From assembly GCA_041395445.1 (NCBI GenBank), contig JAWLAO010000006.1, positions 62,001-126,000 on the forward strand: a stretch of DNA of 64,000 nucleotides, in the 5' to 3' direction. The notes beneath the pieces were generated by a model. It saw only the letters and a list, made by a program, of their open reading frames with translations, had not been told where the DNA came from and made no database searches. This DNA is from Gammaproteobacteria bacterium. Lineage in GTDB: Bacteria; Pseudomonadota; Gammaproteobacteria; Xanthomonadales; Marinicellaceae. Below are positions 46,367 to 54,630 of this stretch, in pieces (the stretch's first letter is position 1; each line of letters opens with the position of its first letter). Made by a program: the position numbers and the translations under genes.

Positions 46367-46521
46367 TGATTTTAAATGTTATTATTCTTCGTCATAAAAC
46401 CGTCACAAAATCGTCAGTCAATCGTCAAGTATTCATTTGGCGAAACTGGAAAATGTGTCCCCAGGTTCAGCGAAAAAGTATCGCTGAGAAATAAATCTTA
46501 TCACAACAAGGGGTAAATAAA

Positions 46522-47286
46522 ATGAAAAAATTAACAATATTTATATACGGTATCTTATCTTATGTCATGTTCTTAGGCGTGTGTGTCTGGGGAATCGGTT
46601 TTATCGGTAATATAAAAGTCAGTAACTCACTGGATGCACTTCCAAACATTCCTTTTAGTCAGGCTTTGATGATCAATCTGGGATTGTTGGCATTATTCGC
46701 CATTCAACATAGTGTAATGGCAAGACCTGCTTTCAAAAAGTGGTTCACTAAATATATTCCAAATGCTGCTGAAAGACCAACTTATGTATTTTTGTCGAAT
46801 GTGGCGATGGTCGCTATTTTCTGGTTTTGGGAGCCTATGGGCGGAGTGATTTGGAGCACAGAAAGTGAGTTTATCAAAAACAGTGTTTTGACATTCTATA
46901 TGTTCGGTTGGGCTTTAGTTGTTATCGCGACATTCTTAATCGACCACTTTCATCTTTTTGGCTTGAAACAAATTTGGTGTGAGCTAAAAGGTCAAAAACT
47001 TCCTCCTGCAAAATTTGTAATGCCTTCGCTGTACAAAAGAGTCAGACATCCATTGTATGTTGGTTGGTTGATTGTGTTCTGGGCGACTCCGATTATGACA
47101 GTTTCTCATCTGGTATTTGCATTGATGTGTACGGCTTATATTTTGGTTGCAGTGCAATTTGAAGAAAAAGATTTGGAAGCTGAATTTGGCGAAAAATACA
47201 GACAGTACAAAGAGGCTGTGCCAATGATTATTCCTGCTTTAAAAGCAAGGAAGCTCACTGAAAAAGAATTGGTTTCAAAATCTTAA
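46522..47286 (+). CDS. MddA/NnrU-type membrane methyltransferase
   Basis: A 254-residue integral membrane protein with about six spans, related to the isoprenylcysteine-methyltransferase-like family. The pattern VMPSLYKRVRHPLYVGWLIV, FWATPIMTVSHLVFA and FEEKDLEAEFGEKYRQYKEA is the cofactor-binding end of that family. The N-terminal half (LLALFAIQHSVMARPAFKKW) fits methanethiol S-methyltransferase MddA, which makes dimethyl sulfide. NnrU-type proteins are the alternative. A GGGG ribosome binding site (AAGGGGTAAATAAAATG) lies upstream. It is divergent from the CadC-type regulator and 28 bases before the beta-helix gene. Confidence 0.82.
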   Translation: MKKLTIFIYGILSYVMFLGVCVWGIGFIGNIKVSNSLDALPNIPFSQALMINLGLLALFAIQHSVMARPAFKKWFTKYIPNAAERPTYVFLSNVAMVAIFWFWEPMGGVIWSTESEFIKNSVLTFYMFGWALVVIATFLIDHFHLFGLKQIWCELKGQKLPPAKFVMPSLYKRVRHPLYVGWLIVFWATPIMTVSHLVFALMCTAYILVAVQFEEKDLEAEFGEKYRQYKEAVPMIIPALKARKLTEKELVSKS

Positions 47287-47313
47287 ATATCAAAATTCTA
47301 AAAGGAGAATAAC

Positions 47314-49029
47314 ATGAAAAAAGTATTTACATTTATCGGTTTAATGTTGGCATCTGTTCATAGTTTGGCTGTTCCGGTTACTTTAGGAAACGACGCAAAT
47401 TGCACTTACAACATCGCAAATACTAGCATTCAAAATTTGGTTGATGGTTTTGCCGGTGAAATTCGTGTAACCAAACAGATTGAAATTGTTGAGAATATTC
47501 AGATTGACAGGAGCATTCTTATTCAAGGAGGATATGAAAATTGTAATGATGCTCAGTTAGGTATTAAAAATGGTGTTACAACAATTAACGGCAACAATCA
47601 GGCTCCGGTAATAAGTATTTCTGATGGGAATGACCTTATAACAGTTATTATTGACAGCTTGAAGTTAAAAAATGGTGTTGGACTTGGTAGTCAACAAGGT
47701 GGAGGTATTTCGGTTAGAGAAACTAACAATAATGGTATAAAAATTGTTCTCAGAAGAAGTATTGTGAGTAATAATAATGGAAATTTTGGAGGTGGAGTTT
47801 TTCTCTATGGTCCCAGTGTTTCTCTAAGTCTCGAAGAATCAAAGATTTTGTCTAATGAAGCAGTTTACAATGGTGGTGGTATCTATTGTCATCAAGGATT
47901 TGTAAGACTTAGCAAGGATAGTGGAATCATATTAAATAGTGCATATAATTCATCAAATTCATACGGTCTAGGTGGTGGATTGTATGCCGGATCAGGTTGC
48001 GAAGTGGAAATTCGATCAGGCACCAGTGGTTCTTTGTTCAATTTCAAAGGCATTGCAGGAAACTCATCCAGTAATCATGGAGGTGGAATCTATGCTCAAG
48101 GCGGATCTGTTGTTAAACTACAAAGCTACTTAATAGATGAATTTATTAACATTACAGAAAACTTTGCAGATTCCAACTTTAATGGGAGTGGTGAAGGTGG
48201 GGCCGCGTATCTAACTGGTGCTGGAACAAAGCTGGAAGTTTATGGTGGTTTGATAAAAGAGAATTCAGCGGTTCATGGTGGTGGAATATCTGTTAATAAT
48301 GCAGCAGAACTAATTGTAGGCAAGTTCAACGGAAGTTGCTGGAATCAAAAAAACTGCAATCAGATTGTAGCCAATGAGGCAACTACAAATGGTGGATTTG
48401 GTGGAGCAATTTACTCTATAGGCGGAAATATTGATATTTCTTACACGGATATTTCAGACAACCGTGCTGATAATGGAGTGGTTTTATATGCTGATTTTGG
48501 TGCAGACATCAAAGTGAGAGCATCAATGGTACATGATAATGGTGCAGGAAATGCAGACGGTTGGGAAGATATCTACAACTTTAGTATTCACAATAGCGAT
48601 TTCATTATGAATCATGTGACCTCTGCTTACAACGATGTAATAGGGTCTTCGCTTCGAATTGATGGTGGTAGCTATACTTTGGAAAATTCAATTATCTATG
48701 ATCCTGATCCGGGCGTTACGGCTTCAATGACTGGCGTCACTGGGATTGAAAACTGTCTGGTTGTAAATTCAAGCGACGGTTTGAATCAATTTACTCAATC
48801 ATTAGTTGCTTTTCCTAACTTTATTGATGTTGTCAACCGTGACTACCATGTGCGTGGACATTCAGAAGCAGCTGATTTGTGCCCAAGTACAGTAAACTCA
48901 TTGGATCAGGATTTTGAAGGGCAGAATATATGGGATGATCCGAGTCAGGTTAACATATTCGGCTTCAGAGATGCCGGAGCCGATGAAACCTATCTTTCAG
49001 ATACTATCTTTGCAAGCGGGTTTGATTGA
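47314..49029 (+). CDS. Secreted right-handed beta-helix protein with C-terminal IFASGFD
   Basis: A 571-residue exported protein. The signal peptide (KKVFTFIGLMLASVHSLA) is followed by repeated short beta-coil units with Gly-Gly-Gly-(I/V) turns (QQGGGISVRETN; GNFGGGVFLYG; YNGGGIYCHQG; NHGGGIYAQGG; VHGGGISVNNA). This is the polymorphic-outer-membrane-protein or parallel beta-helix style of adhesins and surface proteins. The last residues, DTIFASGFD, resemble the end of the neighbouring SpoIID-domain protein, suggesting a shared C-terminal signal. AAAGGAG precedes the ATG. A terminator follows at 49175. Confidence 0.8.
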   Translation: MKKVFTFIGLMLASVHSLAVPVTLGNDANCTYNIANTSIQNLVDGFAGEIRVTKQIEIVENIQIDRSILIQGGYENCNDAQLGIKNGVTTINGNNQAPVISISDGNDLITVIIDSLKLKNGVGLGSQQGGGISVRETNNNGIKIVLRRSIVSNNNGNFGGGVFLYGPSVSLSLEESKILSNEAVYNGGGIYCHQGFVRLSKDSGIILNSAYNSSNSYGLGGGLYAGSGCEVEIRSGTSGSLFNFKGIAGNSSSNHGGGIYAQGGSVVKLQSYLIDEFINITENFADSNFNGSGEGGAAYLTGAGTKLEVYGGLIKENSAVHGGGISVNNAAELIVGKFNGSCWNQKNCNQIVANEATTNGGFGGAIYSIGGNIDISYTDISDNRADNGVVLYADFGADIKVRASMVHDNGAGNADGWEDIYNFSIHNSDFIMNHVTSAYNDVIGSSLRIDGGSYTLENSIIYDPDPGVTASMTGVTGIENCLVVNSSDGLNQFTQSLVAFPNFIDVVNRDYHVRGHSEAADLCPSTVNSLDQDFEGQNIWDDPSQVNIFGFRDAGADETYLSDTIFASGFD

Positions 49030-49041
49030 TAAATGATTGTT

Positions 49042-49145
49042 AACCATGAAGAGCATGAAGTTATTGAAGGATATTAATCATACAAATTACAAAAATCTCA
49101 GTTTATAAAAACTTTATGTACTTCATGTACTTTATGGTGAAATCT
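49042..49145. repeat. Inverted pair of CATGAAG/CATAAAG repeats
   Basis: AACCATGAAGAGCATGAAG with TTGAAGG (49042-49070) is mirrored by ACTTTATGTACTTCATG with TACTTTATGGTGA (49111-49140). Related single elements lie at 31853 and 36802. The arms could form a large imperfect hairpin in the mRNA after the beta-helix gene. Confidence 0.5.
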
Positions 49146-49174
49146 AACTTTGTGGTTTTAACAAAAGCATTTGA

Positions 49175-49215
49175 CCCACTAATCTGTTTTCTCTTTTTCA
49201 GGTTGGTGGGTTTTT
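49175..49215 (+). terminator. Terminator after the beta-helix gene
   Basis: CCCACTAATCTG (49175-49186) pairs with CAGGTTGGTGGG (49199-49210), with two G-T pairs, and is followed by five T. Confidence 0.75.
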
Positions 49216-49313
49216 GTTTGTACAATCCTCAATATAACAAGCAATAGATTGACGCTCTCAAATTTTAGCTTAGAATGATTCGATAACTATCTGTGTTATT
49301 TAGATGATTATCA

Positions 49314-51149
49314 ATGTGTAAAGTAATAAAGGTTCTGTTATTTGGATATTTATCAATATCAATAGTGCAAGCAGATTCACTTAAAGTCCGTGACAGCCAA
49401 ACTGGTGCATTGATTGATGCTGAAATTCTGATTCAATCAATTGATGCCAATGATTTAACTACTGAAGATTTAAGGAATATCAAACTTGGTAAAAAGCCAT
49501 TGGCTGATATTTTAATACTCAATTCAGAAGTTATCTATACACAAAAAACTGCCGTTCAATTATCACCCGGTTCTGATTTTCGTCTGCTTACAGTCTCAGC
49601 TGATGGTTATAAAACTTTACAAACTTACATAAATGCAAACTCGAATGTTGTGCTTGAGCAAATAATGCTTGATCAATCAGTATATGAGCCGAAATCTAGA
49701 AATCTCTGTGAAGATTCAACTCTCTGTGGTTATATTTATGATAAAAATTCCGGTATGCCTCTGCGCAATGTGGCTATTAGTGTTAATAATGATTCAGATA
49801 AAACGGAAACTTATACAGATGATTATGGTTTGTTTTATTTTAGTGAAAAATTACCGGAAACTATTGAGATTTTAATACAACAGCAAGGTTATCAATCTCA
49901 ATTATTGACAGAGGTTGGTACGGGTTCATCATTGCAAATGGTGATTGAACTCGATGCTGGAAGTGGCATTAAAAAAATAGATATGACACACCCTCTGAAA
50001 AAAGGTGGATTTAAAGATAGAAACTCTCAATGGGTTAGAGCAAAGCTTTCTCATCAACCAAGTGAATATAACTTACCCGTTATTCTTGAAAGATCATCCG
50101 GTGCGGTTTATCTTGAACCTCCGGCCAGTATTCGGGTGGGCTTTAGCAGTACAGGCGGAACTTGTTGCGGTTCCAATTGCTCAACCAGTCAGGTTTACTC
50201 GCTGGAAACTTATGTTCAGCGAGGTCTGGATAATGAGTGGATTTCATCGTGGGATTCCGACAGTTTAAAGGCTGGCAGTATTCCATATCGTTCTTACGGT
50301 GCATGGCATGTCATCAATGGCACTTATCCCGGATATGATATTTGTGCCGGACCTTGTTGTCAGGCATTCGGATATACCGGATATTCGTCCACTATGAATG
50401 CAGCTGCTGCTACCAATGGGATAATGCTCGATTTAAACGGAGAATTGGCTCGGTCTGAATATTCAGCCCAAAATAACAGTTGGGATGACCCCAATGACGG
50501 ATTAAGTTGCACGAATGTGGATTTATCTTGTGGTAACGGATATGTTGGTTCTCCATCTGCCGGATGGCCTTGTTTATCCGATTCTTTATCCAGCAATCAT
50601 GGTTGTTTTGGACATGGTCGGGGAATGTCGCAATGGGGAACTCAATATCAGGCTTTAAACGGTAGCAGTTTTGCGGATATTGTTGATTTTTACTATAATG
50701 CCAATAACAATCCCTCAGGCATGCGGAGTCAATTCGCCAGCACCCCGATTCGACTGAACTCCATTGCAATCAGTGGTTCTGTTATCAATCAAAATGAACT
50801 CTTGACGATTTATTTTAATATTTTTAACTCAAGTGATACCAACCAACCTTTCGGTCCGGTTTTGCTTGGTGCTAGTCTATATGACGGCGTTGCATATTTT
50901 TCAGATCTCGCCAATGATGTCAGTACTACTGTTAATCAAGCAGGTGTTTCGGTTCTGGACAGACCTTTTCAGTTAGATGCGAGCGTGTTACCTGGAATAT
51001 ATGATTTAATAACGGCTCTCTACTTGGATGTTGATGGCAATAATCAAATCTCATCTGCCGATTGGTTGTTGCAAGTATATACTCAAACTGGTGCTCTGGA
51101 AGTTTTGGAAGAAGGTGATTTGATTTTTAGAGATGGGTTCGAGTTATGA
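49314..51149 (+). CDS. Secreted SpoIID-domain protein with C-terminal IFRDGFEL
   Basis: A 611-residue exported protein. The signal peptide (VLLFGYLSISIVQA) is followed by two carboxypeptidase-regulatory-like beta domains (CGYIYDKNSGMPLRNVAISV near 140). A SpoIID/LytB-type domain (about 270-465) comes next. Its signs are SLETYVQRGLDNEWISSWD, with a conserved glutamate where SpoIID has its catalytic Glu, LKAGSIPYRSYGAW, and GHGRGMSQWGTQYQ followed by DIVDFYY. The domain is Cys-rich (GGTCCGSNCS). A beta domain and the tail LIFRDGFEL end the protein. SpoIID cuts peptidoglycan glycan strands; such activity here is inferred. There is no clear ribosome binding site. Confidence 0.8.
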   Translation: MCKVIKVLLFGYLSISIVQADSLKVRDSQTGALIDAEILIQSIDANDLTTEDLRNIKLGKKPLADILILNSEVIYTQKTAVQLSPGSDFRLLTVSADGYKTLQTYINANSNVVLEQIMLDQSVYEPKSRNLCEDSTLCGYIYDKNSGMPLRNVAISVNNDSDKTETYTDDYGLFYFSEKLPETIEILIQQQGYQSQLLTEVGTGSSLQMVIELDAGSGIKKIDMTHPLKKGGFKDRNSQWVRAKLSHQPSEYNLPVILERSSGAVYLEPPASIRVGFSSTGGTCCGSNCSTSQVYSLETYVQRGLDNEWISSWDSDSLKAGSIPYRSYGAWHVINGTYPGYDICAGPCCQAFGYTGYSSTMNAAAATNGIMLDLNGELARSEYSAQNNSWDDPNDGLSCTNVDLSCGNGYVGSPSAGWPCLSDSLSSNHGCFGHGRGMSQWGTQYQALNGSSFADIVDFYYNANNNPSGMRSQFASTPIRLNSIAISGSVINQNELLTIYFNIFNSSDTNQPFGPVLLGASLYDGVAYFSDLANDVSTTVNQAGVSVLDRPFQLDASVLPGIYDLITALYLDVDGNNQISSADWLLQVYTQTGALEVLEEGDLIFRDGFEL

Positions 51150-51151
51150 AT

Positions 51152-51201
51152 TTAAGGAACACAGAGTTTCGCGGAGGAGACACGGAGAATCACGGAGGTA
51201 A
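51152..51201. repeat. CACGGAG-type degenerate repeat
   Basis: AACACAGAGTTTCGCGGAGG, then AGACACGGAGAATCACGGAG, is built of degenerate CAC(A/G)GAG units about nine bases apart. It fills the gap after the SpoIID-domain gene. Similar CACAGAG wording occurs at 18174. Confidence 0.45.
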
Positions 51202-51239
51202 TCAAATTGTGGCAGAAATTGTATGTTTCAAAATAATTA

Positions 51240-52070
51240 TTAAAACTCACACAATTTCTCTATTCCTTCCAGTAACCTCATATTCGGATGTGACATCAAG
51301 TTAGGTGAAATCGTCAGAATTCGATTGTTTTTAACGGCATTAATATCTTTCCATTTCTGCCATTGATTATCTTTTTTTAATGCTATATTGAGAATTACAT
51401 CCGGATTTTTGTCGATGACTGATTCAATGTTAATTGGAGCTGATAACGGTTGCATTTCACTAAAAGTATTTTCATATCCGCATATCATTGCTGCTTCACT
51501 CAACCAGTGAGTGCCTGAAACAGTGTAAAGAGGTTGGTGATAAGTTTCGATAAAGATATTTCTTTGGGGCTTGAATTGGTTTTTGTGCTTGTTGATGACT
51601 GAATGAAAAAGATTGATATTTTGCTGAGCTATAGATTCAGTACCTGCAATTTTGGCAATTTGCTCAATGGTTCGCGGTATATCTGCTAACTTTTGGATTT
51701 CTATCTCTAACACATTTAAACCCAGAGATTTTAGTTTGTGAATCACACTGGCAGGATTTCCATCCTTCCAGACGAATACATAATCAGGTTTGAGTGAAAT
51801 TATTTTTTCGTAATCAACTTTAAAAGCATCGCCGACACCTTCGATTATTTTTTCAGACTCAAGTTGAGTATATGACACGATTCCTACAAGTGAATCGAGT
51901 GCACCGGCAGATTCGGCAAGTTCCGCAAGGTGTGGAGCCAGAGCAATCATTCGGACGTTGGATCGAGTGTCAATAACATCACTTGTTTCAGAACAGGATG
52001 CCATAAAACTGATGAACAGTAATAAAGAAAGCCGGTACAGAACCGGCTTTGATTTTTTGTTTTTCAACAT
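51240..52070 (-). CDS. BtuF-like ABC-transporter substrate-binding lipoprotein
   Basis: A 276-residue periplasmic binding protein of the cobalamin/iron-chelate class. The N-terminus has a lipoprotein signal (LSLLLFISFMASC, with the lipobox Cys near 26). The mature part begins MIALAPHLAELAESAGALDS and has the two-lobe pattern with VGDAFKVDYEKIISLKPDYV and the second-lobe VSGTHWLSEAAMICGYEN. This matches BtuF (vitamin B12). No permease or ATPase gene is adjacent. It lies four bases after the preceding gene on the minus strand. A perfect 9-bp hairpin sits in its first 15 codons. Confidence 0.82.
   Translation of the reverse strand: MLKNKKSKPVLYRLSLLLFISFMASCSETSDVIDTRSNVRMIALAPHLAELAESAGALDSLVGIVSYTQLESEKIIEGVGDAFKVDYEKIISLKPDYVFVWKDGNPASVIHKLKSLGLNVLEIEIQKLADIPRTIEQIAKIAGTESIAQQNINLFHSVINKHKNQFKPQRNIFIETYHQPLYTVSGTHWLSEAAMICGYENTFSEMQPLSAPINIESVIDKNPDVILNIALKKDNQWQKWKDINAVKNNRILTISPNLMSHPNMRLLEGIEKLCEF
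52028..52050 (-). other. Terminator-like hairpin within the start of the BtuF-like gene
   Basis: On the minus strand AAAGCCGGT(TCTGT)ACCGGCTTT forms a perfect 9-bp stem at codons 7-14 and is followed by CTTTATTA. An A-rich stretch precedes it. It could terminate or slow transcription from the upstream gene, or be a T-rich terminator for + strand transcripts (TTTGATTTTTTG). Confidence 0.5.
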
Positions 52071-52074
52071 GAGT

Positions 52075-52980
52075 TTAGCGATAATCTTCGATTAATTCTT
52101 CAAAAGCATCATCAATTTCACCGGGTGAAGACATTAATTTAGTGAACCCGTGTGCTCCTGTCATTGGTAGGTCAGGGAAGTAAAGCGCCATTCTGAATTT
52201 CATGTGCAATGCTTCGACTTCGTTGTTGTTAACAAGTATTTCATACGGAAAGTAAGCAGTTTTAGCCGGACGTTCAAAATCAACAATGCTCATTTGGTAT
52301 TTTTCATCCAGATCTTCTTCATCTTCGTCTTTTCCGGTAGCTTTCATCTGCACGCCAAACAATGTCATATTAGTTCCCGGAATTTCCAGTTTATAAACTA
52401 AAGACAATGGATCACCTTCTGTATTCAGACGTTTCTCCACTTCGCTGACAGCTTGTTCATACGAATCATACTCATCATATTCATAAGGGTCATCGAAGTA
52501 GGGCATAGAAAACATATAATGATATTTTTTCAGTTTTTTAGCGGTCAATCCTTCTTCTGAACCAAATTCTTTAATATATCCTAAGGTTTCCCTGAGTTTG
52601 TTGTCAACTTCGGCTAGCGAGCCTTTTAACCAATAGGCTTTTTCAAAATACAGCGGATTGGCATAACTAACTTCAACTTCTTCTCCGTGTTTGCTTACAG
52701 AGATTCTTTGCGGAGCTCCGTAGGCTCCTCTTTTTGACATGGATGCGACTTTGAGAGCTTCATCATTAGTGACAATCAGCAATGTATGATCGGCAAATGG
52801 AGAATATTCTCCAATCACAGTAAAACCGGCATTTTCAAGATTGCTGCGGGTCTTTTCTAATGTTTCTGTGAAATCAGCAGGTTCAGTTGATGCCAACACA
52901 AAAGGTTTGAATGTTTGTTCAGCCTGAGCTGTTGTTGCTATAAGAACAGCCAATAACATTAGTTTTGATAATAATTTCAT
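52075..52980 (-). CDS. Periplasmic protein of unknown function, 301 aa
   Basis: An exported protein with signal peptide LLAVLIATTAQA. The first half (FVLASTEPADFTETLEKTRS; NLENAGFTVIGEYSP) recalls DUF302-like domains that begin with a similar alpha-beta unit, but I cannot assign the family firmly. The middle is acidic (DDPYEYDEYDSYEQAVSEVE), with a second acidic run DEDEEDLDEK. No membrane span beyond the signal. It is the first gene of a two-gene unit with the BtuF-like gene, so the two may work together. The start has no strong ribosome binding site. Confidence 0.72.
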   Translation of the reverse strand: MKLLSKLMLLAVLIATTAQAEQTFKPFVLASTEPADFTETLEKTRSNLENAGFTVIGEYSPFADHTLLIVTNDEALKVASMSKRGAYGAPQRISVSKHGEEVEVSYANPLYFEKAYWLKGSLAEVDNKLRETLGYIKEFGSEEGLTAKKLKKYHYMFSMPYFDDPYEYDEYDSYEQAVSEVEKRLNTEGDPLSLVYKLEIPGTNMTLFGVQMKATGKDEDEEDLDEKYQMSIVDFERPAKTAYFPYEILVNNNEVEALHMKFRMALYFPDLPMTGAHGFTKLMSSPGEIDDAFEELIEDYR

Positions 52981-53155
52981 TAAAATTTCTCAATATGGTT
53001 TTCGACATTCTATATTTAAGCGCTGGTAAATGTCTATTTTTTCATTATATTAATGTTTTCTAATATAAATACAATTGTTCAGAAAATGTTATTCAATCGT
53101 GAAAATTTGATTTTATCAATGTATAATCCTGCAAAACTAAAAATCTGAGGGTAGA

Positions 53156-53467
53156 ATGAAAAGATTACTATTAGTATCATTTTTAATGATGTGTGCAGGA
53201 CAGGTTTTTGCTGCTGGAGATGCAGTCAATGGGAAAGCTTTGTCTTATACTTGCACAGGATGTCATGGAATCAAAAATTATATGAATGCATATCCTGTCT
53301 ATCATGTTCCTAAATTGGGCGGACAAAACGAGGGATATATTGCAGCGGCATTGAAGGCTTATCGTTCCGGTGAGCGTTCTCATCCAACTATGAAAGCTCA
53401 GGCCGGTAGCTTATCAGATCAGGATATTGCTGATATCGCTTCTTACTTCGCATCTTTAAATAAATAG
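53156..53467 (+). CDS. Class I cytochrome c (c4/c553-like), small
   Basis: A 103-residue periplasmic cytochrome c. The signal peptide (LLLVSFLMMCAGQVFA) is followed by the haem motif CTGCHG near residue 36 and a distal methionine ligand in HPTMKAQAGSLSDQDI. The pattern YHVPKLGGQNEGYIAAALKA is that of cytochrome c553/c4 domains. A second cytochrome c follows nine bases later, so the pair may pass electrons in sequence or form a dihaem complex. A terminator ends the pair. Confidence 0.93.
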   Translation: MKRLLLVSFLMMCAGQVFAAGDAVNGKALSYTCTGCHGIKNYMNAYPVYHVPKLGGQNEGYIAAALKAYRSGERSHPTMKAQAGSLSDQDIADIASYFASLNK

Positions 53468-53476
53468 GGGAAAATC

Positions 53477-53833
53477 ATGAAAAATATTAAAACACTAATG
53501 TTGTTGGTTTTAGGCTTATTTGTTTCTTCAGGTGTGCTGGCAAAAGGTGATAACTTGAGTGGCGATAAAGCCAAAGGTGAAGAGAAAGTTAAGCAAGTTT
53601 GCCAATCTTGTCATGGTATGGACGGACAAGGTATCAATGACACTTATCCAAAATTATCAGGTCAATTTGCTGATTATATGATTCAGGCATTAAGTGACTA
53701 TAAATCCGGCGCCAGAAAAAACCCTATCATGTCCGGTTTTGCTGCAACACTAACTGATGAAGATATTGTCAATGTTGCTACTTATTATTCATCGTTGACA
53801 GAAAAAAGGTTGACAGATTTATCTATCAAATAA
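53477..53833 (+). CDS. Class I cytochrome c, second of the pair
   Basis: A 118-residue periplasmic cytochrome c with signal peptide (LMLLVLGLFVSSGVLA), the haem motif CQSCHGMDGQGINDTYPKL and a distal methionine in KNPIMSGFAATLTDEDI. It is clearly related to the preceding gene (YPKLSGQFADYMIQALSDYK). The two genes together resemble a cytochrome c4 split into single-haem halves. The acceptor oxidase is not in view. AGGGG lies before the ATG. Confidence 0.93.
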   Translation: MKNIKTLMLLVLGLFVSSGVLAKGDNLSGDKAKGEEKVKQVCQSCHGMDGQGINDTYPKLSGQFADYMIQALSDYKSGARKNPIMSGFAATLTDEDIVNVATYYSSLTEKRLTDLSIK

Positions 53834-53859
53834 AAAATCTTAGACTGATTAAGAAATCA

Positions 53860-53887
53860 AAGCCTGTGTTCATCACGGGCTTTTTTA
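53860..53887 (+). terminator. Terminator after the cytochrome pair
   Basis: AGCCTGTG (53861-53868) pairs with CACGGGCT (53874-53881), with one G-T pair, and is followed by a run of T. Confidence 0.8.
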
Positions 53888-53930
53888 TTCGTGAAAGGAA
53901 CAAATAGATTGAGCTACTGTCAGAAATTTT

Positions 53931-54629
53931 ATGAAGTATTTTATTGTTCTCCTGTTTTTATCATTTTCCATAATGTCGCAAGTAATTCCAGAAAGCTCAC
54001 GTTCCAAAGCCGCAGTTGATAAATACACGCCATTATTACAAACGGAATTTACACAAAAAGGATTGCAATTGGGACGACCGGTTTTTATCCGAATTTTTAA
54101 ACAAGAAGCCAAATTGGAAATCTGGGTGCAAAATAATTCTCGATTTGAGTTATTTAATACTTATCCGATTTGTACATTTGGGTTCGGTGGTTTGGGACCC
54201 AAGCAATCCGAAGGTGATGGCATGGCTCCTGAAGGGTTTTATTTTGTAACTCCTCAACAATTAAATCCATACAGTAGTTACCATTTATCATTTAACTTGG
54301 GGTACCCCAATGCTTTTGATCGTGCGTATGGGCGAACGGGAAGCGCATTGATGGTTCACGGTGATTGTGTGTCCATTGGATGTTATGCCATGACAGATGA
54401 TAAAATTGAAGAGATATACACCATAGTCCATTCTGCTTTAAACAATGGTCAATCATTTTTTCGAGTGCATATTTTTCCTTTCAAAATGTCCGATGAAAAC
54501 CTGCAAAAGCATTCCAATAACCAATGGTACACTTTTTGGCAAAATCTGAAACAAGGATATGATTACTTTGAAGAAAAAAGATATCCCCCCAATGTGACTG
54601 TTGAATCCAAGAATTATATTTTCGAATAA
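53931..54629 (+). CDS. L,D-transpeptidase-fold murein protein (YafK/DpaA-like)
   Basis: A 232-residue exported protein with a short signal peptide (FIVLLFLSFSIMS). The catalytic motif LMVHGDCVSIGCYAMTDDKI near 143-160 has the His and Cys (HG...SIGC) of the YkuD fold. The remainder (GLQLGRPVFIRIFKQEAKLE; SEGDGMAPEGFYFVTPQQLN) fits YafK/DpaA, which in E. coli cuts the link between Braun lipoprotein and peptidoglycan. The length is close to YafK (246). It is convergent with pyk with only one base between the stops, so the two mRNAs may overlap. Confidence 0.88.
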   Translation: MKYFIVLLFLSFSIMSQVIPESSRSKAAVDKYTPLLQTEFTQKGLQLGRPVFIRIFKQEAKLEIWVQNNSRFELFNTYPICTFGFGGLGPKQSEGDGMAPEGFYFVTPQQLNPYSSYHLSFNLGYPNAFDRAYGRTGSALMVHGDCVSIGCYAMTDDKIEEIYTIVHSALNNGQSFFRVHIFPFKMSDENLQKHSNNQWYTFWQNLKQGYDYFEEKRYPPNVTVESKNYIFE

Positions 54630-54630
54630 G

